Shown here one piece after another: positions 6,980 to 11,294 of a stretch of DNA of 11,294 nt (positions within the stretch are counted from its first letter, which is position 1; each line of letters opens with the position of its first letter). Position numbers and translations under genes: made by a program. Source of the DNA: Asterionellopsis glacialis (taxonomy: Eukaryota > Bacillariophyta > Plagiogrammaphyceae > Rhaphoneidales > Asterionellopsidaceae); the NCBI GenBank assembly GCA_014885115.2, contig WKLE02005148.1:1-11294 (forward strand). Reading direction: 5' to 3'. The notes beneath the pieces are model-generated. The model saw nothing but the letters and a program-made list of their open reading frames with translations. It was not told the DNA's origin and searched no databases.

Positions 6980-8899
6980 ATGATTAGGAATTGTTCAAAA
7001 AGTGCACTTCGGTTGTCCGTCAGACGAGATTGTCAAAGAAGGCTTGTTCCTAAAAGTATAGCATCATCAGGGATTGTTAGTGATTCCGTTGAATGTTTTC
7101 GTGGCGAAACCTTTCCTTCTCGCCGGTACTTCTCAGACAATCTGCTTGGGTATAGTCCTATGGCATCAAAGCCAGACACTACCCCTGCTAATAAAAATTC
7201 GAAAATACCTACAGCACAAGATGTGTCTACGTCGGGTGGCGTCTGGGCACCAACATCGGCCAAACGTGATAAAATTACCGAACTTCGACTAGCCCTTGAA
7301 GAAGGACAAGAAACACTAGATGATGCCGCAACTCCCGAACAAAAACTTGATTTAGATTTAGCAGATGGACTTATTGCGATTGTAAAGACTGTTGATCAAG
7401 GTGGCCGATCACAGGACTTGCTTTTAGAAGAATTTGATGCATGGCTTGAGAAGAATGAATCAGAGCTTCCTGAAAAATTAGACCGTACTCAGTGGGAGGA
7501 ATATTTACAGCGGGTCGCACAGCATGCTGAAACGCTTCAATACAGACGTTCAACAGAATGCCTCCGCGAGGTTAGAGACTTTTATGAATGGGAACAAAAT
7601 GATGACGACGAAACACTTATGAAGGTGAACGACTTGCACCCAAGTGGAGAAGCTTTTGATGGTTGTGTTTTGAGATTCCAGTTTGGTTTGATACAAGCGA
7701 CTGCTGATCATCTCTCAAAGTCTTGGGAAGAGTTGACGACGGTGACAGATGCTGATATAGATCGTGCCGCTGTCCAAGATGTCGAGCTGGAATCTCAAGC
7801 CTCCACTTTATCTCGCGATAAGTTGCATGCTGTATTGAGGGCATTCGCGACAGGAACATGTGCTGACCGTGTCGAAGCAATATGGAAACTAACAGACCGG
7901 GATGACGACGGACTGTTGGACCAAGTAGAAATGGACCGAGTAGCCAAACTAAGTCTTGCACCTGTCCAAAACTCATTGGAAGCACTCTTTCAAGACTGTA
8001 TCGAAGCATATCCCGTTCGGACGGAACTTCCAGTACTAGATGAAGAGCAAGAGGTGGAATCAAAGCCTCCTGGATGGAGAGCTCGACGTCTAGAAAAGAA
8101 AACCCAAAAACGGCTCCTGAAAATATTTGCGGGTGCACTCAAATATCACTTTGAAGATGAAGTCGAAATGCCGCATCGATTACGCTGTATCTATGCATGG
8201 TCAGAGAAAGCACACCAAGATAACCAGACCGAATCAGTTTTGGTTGATTCACATGGGGCTTCATCGGTCTTAGGAGCAGGACGTAAGCGATATGTTGAGT
8301 TGGAGCCTAAAATATCGCACCCTGAATTTCTTGAAGTTCAACAGGAGCACTTTAGTCACTTGGATCGTGTCGGGGAAGAAATATTAAAAAGCTTTCGCGA
8401 AGATTTACTAGTTGATCAAGGTACAGGCAGACAGAACCAAGAGCTCAGACGAGATTGTTTTATTTTTCTTACGGTTGTCAGCTTGATAGATGGTATTATC
8501 GTATGGCTATAATTACTTATTCCAAAATGTGACGGACCTCCTTTTTTCTTGATTATTTTATTCGTATTATTTTTAGATTTGCATTTCCCCCTCGCCGTCA
8601 ATACTTTTTTGGAAAGAGAAAATTATTTCAAAACTGTGCGAAGTAACCAAAACCGGGGTGAGGGTGTTTTTCAGTAGATAATTGTGATTCTTGCCTATGT
8701 GTATACGGACGAAGATGGGAATAAAGATGGCAAAGCTGACGAAGTACTTTACGATACATTCTACAGGTTCTTGGTTCTCTTAGGAATTCCAGATGAAAAA
8801 TTCAATGAAGAAGATAGCAGTGAAATTTGGAAGGCGATCACTTCGACGCTGGAAATACCCGGGAAGCCTGGTGGAAGGGCAATAAGCCATAAGAAATGA
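6980..8899 (+). CDS. Putative mitochondrial EF-hand membrane protein, two exons
   Basis: Exons 6980-8500 and 8678-8899 join in phase 0 to 580 residues. I do not recognise the family. The N-terminus (1-26) is rich in Arg, Lys and Ser with almost no acids, and RRYFS (48-52) resembles a mitochondrial presequence cleavage motif, so import is likely. One perfect EF-hand loop, DRDDDGLLDQVE (306-317), has Asp at 1, 3 and 5, Gly at 6 and Glu at 12. A single hydrophobic span (about 493-516) crosses the exon join and would be a membrane helix. Just after it, DGNKDGKADEVL (520-531) looks like a degenerate EF-hand loop with Leu in place of the final Glu. The middle is acidic and helical with many charged residues. 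Calcium sensing at a mitochondrial membrane is inference. The intron join is well framed, but the last exon is followed by a kinase-like stretch in the same frame, so the true 3' end could be altered. Confidence 0.68.
8501..8677 (+). other. Intron of the EF-hand gene with a tandem CAG-TAG acceptor (177 bp)
   Basis: Donor ATC|GTATGG and acceptor GTTTTTCAGTAG|ATA, phase 0. Two AGs lie three bases apart (8673-8674 and 8676-8677). Only the downstream AG keeps the frame open. Using the upstream one makes the first codon TAG. Joining at 8678 yields one continuous hydrophobic helix (about 493-516), which supports the intron. Confidence 0.7.
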
Positions 8900-9172
8900 G
8901 GAGACCCTGTTCAGTATTTGAAGGATCGACAAGTATATTCTATTTCTGATGGCACCAACGAGTGCATTCAACGTGTGAGCCCAAATATTGAAAAAATGGA
9001 TGGTGGTATGTACCTCCTAATGTCCTCAATCTGTTTTGACCCTGAAAAGAGGACACCGCCGCTATATGTACAAAAGTCGCCTTTCATGCAATCTCTACGA
9101 GAGAATCCTGAGGTCACGCAATACGACAACGAGGATAAGATTGTTCACGCGTTTATGGCACATTTAAAATAA
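8900..9172 (+). pseudogene. Protein kinase C-terminal lobe remnant
   Basis: An open stretch of 90 codons follows the TGA of the EF-hand gene in the same frame and ends at TAA 9170-9172. The central part, LLMSSICFDPEKRTPPLYV followed by QKSPFM and LRE, has the look of the end of a Ser/Thr kinase domain (the final helices with CFDPEKR and a following HPFF-like motif). Before it is GDPVQYLKDRQVYSISDGTN. There is no glycine loop, catalytic HRD or DFG motif anywhere upstream, so it cannot be a working kinase. No good start codon is near the beginning; the first ATG is internal (8997). It could be a relic, a readthrough extension, or the last exon of a gene whose upstream part has been replaced. 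A kinase origin is my reading of a short motif. Confidence 0.5.
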
Positions 9173-9229
9173 AGCTATATTATTTATGATTTGAAATGAA
9201 GTTCTAGTATCACTGCTTTTGACTTCGTA

Positions 9230-10588
9230 TTATGATATATAACCGAGTGTTCGTCGAGTTTCTTCCACACTTTTTTCAGCTGCCGCGTGGGAATTACCCT
9301 CAGGCACAGCCGGGTTATAGTCACGTTCATGAATCCACATCTGAGCAATCCACTTTTCATCCATAGCTACTTCTCCCTTGTGAAGAGTCCGGTCGTCGGG
9401 CCTTCCATCTTCAAATGCCGGGAAGAATAGCAATGCTGATCCTACTTTCGGTTTCATCGTAAGTTGATTGTCTTTCGAATCCACTAAGTCACGAAACATA
9501 GTCCCACCTCCATTCTCAACATCGTTTAAATAAACGAGAAGAGTACCAACACGCTGTCCACCATTCACAAGTTGTGGTGGTGGAATTTCGTCGTAATGCC
9601 AAGAAAATTGTTCACCGGTACGGTATCGCACAATTTGTGGTTCTTCCATATGGTGTTGTGGTTTTTTAATAATATGAGTTGCCTTCGCTAACAATGTAGA
9701 CATTTGCGCATAATGACAAAACCATGTTGTAGATGTACGTTGCGATTGCGCCAAGGGTGAAAATGTTGCTGAATTAACTTGCAATACACTATCGCCGTTG
9801 CTTGCGTCATTACCTGTAGCATCGGGTACAACTAATGTCTTAACTTTTGAACATTCATCACTCGTAAAAAAGTTTTCAATAGACAAAACTTAATTTGATG
9901 GTGTGGTGAGGAGATGAACAGAGGAGCAAAAGATAAAAGAATAAATAAGTCAGTAATGCAAACAGCACAATAAATTAGTCTTCAATGCAGTTATTTTATC
10001 AGGATGACAAAAAGTGACTTTTCCAATTTTTGTAAAAAACTCACCTGGTGGCGACTGATGTAAGAGTTGCAGTTTCATTGGTTTATTCCCTGGCAAAGGA
10101 TTTCTTTCTACTCCAAGATCATCAAATGCATCATAATTGAGTTTTAAATGATCTTTCATGGCAGACCTTATATCTTCAAGTGTAACATCCTTGTCGGTTG
10201 GTGCTGCAATTAATTCTGTCCCTTCAGGCATAGGTGGAAACATTTCATCTTGAGTAGGAATTGGTAATCCCCATTTATCTAATTGTGGACCATCACTAGT
10301 ATGAGAGATACTTTGAGCTTTCGGTTTTGGTGGAGGTGTGCTTAACAAATCATCATCCGATAATTTCCGTTTCTTCTTATTAGATTTCTTCTTACTCTTC
10401 GGTGAAGAAGGTTTGCTTCCAAAACCTCCAGCAAAGGCAACAGTCACCCGATTTTGACCTTGAGAAACAATCATATCTGGATCCACCAACCATCTACTAG
10501 CTACTGATGGGGATGCTGTTACAGATTGTTTCCAAATCAATATCATACAAGCAACCACCCACTGACAAGATCGAATTTGGATTTTCAT
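9230..10588 (-). CDS. Prolyl 4-hydroxylase-like 2OG-Fe(II) oxygenase, two exons
   Basis: Exons 10588-10045 and 9888-9230 join through a split Val codon to 400 residues. The enzyme class uses iron, O2 and 2-oxoglutarate to hydroxylate protein prolines or related substrates. The catalytic domain starts at VLSIENFFTSDEC (182-194) and carries the iron ligands H279 and D281 in WHYDE, the distal H351 in TLHKGE, and K360 in DEKWIAQMW as the 2-oxoglutarate anchor. RVGTLLVYLNDVENGGGTMF (294-313) is the conserved strand and turn. The N-terminus has a hydrophobic segment (about 9-25) ending in TASPS, typical of a signal peptide, then AFAGGFG (51-57) and a Lys-rich patch KSKKKSNKKKRK (64-75). I chose ATG 10588 because it places the hydrophobic segment at the N-terminus; ATG 10705 would add 39 residues. 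All catalytic residues are present. It may act in the ER or Golgi, or in a plastid. Confidence 0.88.
9889..10044 (-). other. Intron of the oxygenase gene (156 bp)
   Basis: Donor CCAG|GTGAGT, acceptor CAAATTAAG|TTTTG, phase 1. Without removal the frame stops at TAA 9890-9892. Joining makes SPPVLSIENFFTSDEC, the expected start of a P4H domain. Confidence 0.87.
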
Positions 10589-10856
10589 TTTGTTTAATTT
10601 TTTTTCAAAAGGAAGATTGTTCAACTCAGCTTTTATACATGAGCACGTTCGCGTAAAGTTATGAAACTTTCCTAGCCTTGTTGATTTGCTCGCCAAATTA
10701 ATCAACGTAAGATATAAATATGATTTGTATGTTCTGGTGGTTGTTCTGGTTCTGCCGTTGTCCTCGTGGTCTCTGAGATCATTATTTTATCTGATCGGTA
10801 TCCGTAGATTTCACAGATCACATACATCACAAGCCATCACGACAAGAATCAACGAA

Positions 10857-10869
10857 CAAACAAACAAAC
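10857..10869. repeat. (CAAA)n microsatellite
   Basis: About three CAAA units next to a related GAACAAA. It is a short simple repeat with no sign of function. Confidence 0.6.
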
Positions 10870-10945
10870 ACGCATTCGTTTGTCTGTCTCGTTCTCTACG
10901 AGAATATTACAACCGTCCGCGTGAGTACGCGCGGATAGTGCTTAA

Positions 10946-11211
10946 CGGGTACCCTGGTAGGACTGGGCTCTACCTGGTACTGTACCAGGGTACAAGGAAC
11001 CGTCTGTCTGTAGGTCCTACCTGGTAAATAGTTGAGTGTATTCCCCCATGGTCTGATGTACCTTGGTTCCCGTACATTCCACTGGTCTGTCCTTCCTGTC
11101 TCACTAGTAGAGGTCCCTACTCTCTACCTCCACTAGAGCTAGAGGACCCTCTCTCTCTAGAGAGGTGCCCTCTCTACGGTAGAGTTGGCACTCTCCATTT
11201 CAATGGGAGTG
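10946..11211. repeat. Dense cluster of short palindromes (right cluster)
   Basis: Same style and words as the left cluster. Clear pairs: GTACCCTGGTA/TACCAGGGTAC (10949-10959 and 10983-10993), with a tighter hairpin nested inside its span, CCTGGTAC-T-GTACCAGG (10973-10989); GTAGG-T-CCTAC (11010-11020); CTCTCTAGAGAG (11153-11164); GTGCC/GGCAC (11165-11191) enclosing CTCTAC-G-GTAGAG (11172-11184); and CCATT/AATGG within CACTC/GAGTG (about 11190-11211). It is intergenic, on the far side of the oxygenase promoter. Confidence 0.82.
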
Positions 11212-11294
11212 GTTGTAGGGGAAAAGTTCCCTGAGGCGCTAAATTCAACCAATAGAAATGCGTAAAAATCACCCTTTTATGGATTTTATATAAC

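Larger units (their letters stand above)
10589..11294. other. Upstream region of the oxygenase gene
   Basis: This 706-bp stretch includes the likely promoter. It carries a word, TCACAGATCACA (10811-10822), shared with the 21-bp repeat near the HMG-box gene; a short (CAAA)n run (10857-10869); and the large palindrome cluster (10946-11211). The plus-strand open frame at 10686-11027 runs into the palindromes and shows no domain, so it is not called. The last 80 bases show nothing further. Confidence 0.5.

Noticed and set aside
8897..8899. TGA as a selenocysteine codon joining the EF-hand protein to the kinase-like stretch
   Set aside because: No selenoprotein family resembles either side, and no convincing SECIS hairpin was seen in the short 3' region before the next gene.
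8871..8914. A 44-bp intron removing the stop at 8897-8899
   Set aside because: Weak donor (GTGGAA), too short compared with the other introns here, and the resulting frame hits a stop soon after.
10686..11027. 113-codon open frame on the plus strand upstream of the oxygenase
   Set aside because: Runs through the promoter and into the palindrome cluster, ends there, and shows no domain. The hydrophobic start is not enough to call a gene.
131..11211. The two large palindrome clusters as terminal inverted repeats of one big mobile element
   Set aside because: They share short words but not a colinear inverted sequence, the genes between are ordinary housekeeping-type genes, no transposase or integrase is present, and the same words also occur inside the interval.

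Overview
The window looks like nuclear DNA from a microbial eukaryote, most likely a diatom or other stramenopile; this is inference from content, with no taxonomic marker present. The evidence is compact genes closely packed on both strands, short GT-AG introns (87, 88, 156, 177 and 231 bp), proteins of purely eukaryotic type (HMG-box, MCM9), a secretory 2-oxoglutarate oxygenase, and no bacterial operon signals.

Layout. Bases 1-597 hold a dense cluster of short palindromes (131-444) and a perfect 21-bp tandem duplication (484-525) just upstream of an intronless HMG-box gene (598-1347, +). Facing it is a three-exon MCM9 helicase gene (1567-4480, -; 912 aa after splicing). A 697-bp divergent spacer separates MCM9 from a two-exon gene for a phosphoribosylanthranilate isomerase (TrpF)-like protein (5178-6227, +; 272 aa). 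After a 752-bp spacer holding a smaller palindrome cluster comes a two-exon gene for a putative mitochondrial EF-hand membrane protein (6980-8899, +; 580 aa). Directly behind its TGA, in the same frame, lies an open stretch resembling the C-terminal end of a protein kinase (8900-9172), probably a relic. Convergent to it is a two-exon prolyl-4-hydroxylase-like 2OG-Fe(II) oxygenase gene (9230-10588, -; 400 aa). Its upstream region (10589-11294) contains a second large palindrome cluster.

The genes do not form a pathway: DNA architecture (HMG box), recombination and repair (MCM9), a tryptophan-pathway-like fold, a mitochondrial membrane protein and a hydroxylase simply neighbour one another. All exon joins were worked out by eye from reading frame, GT-AG borders and protein family continuity.

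The points most worth a second look are the intergenic palindrome family confined to spacers, the NAGNAG acceptor in the EF-hand gene where one choice inserts an immediate stop, the in-frame kinase-tail relic, the acidic insert in MCM9 before the Walker A motif, and the divergent TrpF-like enzyme that keeps both candidate catalytic residues.
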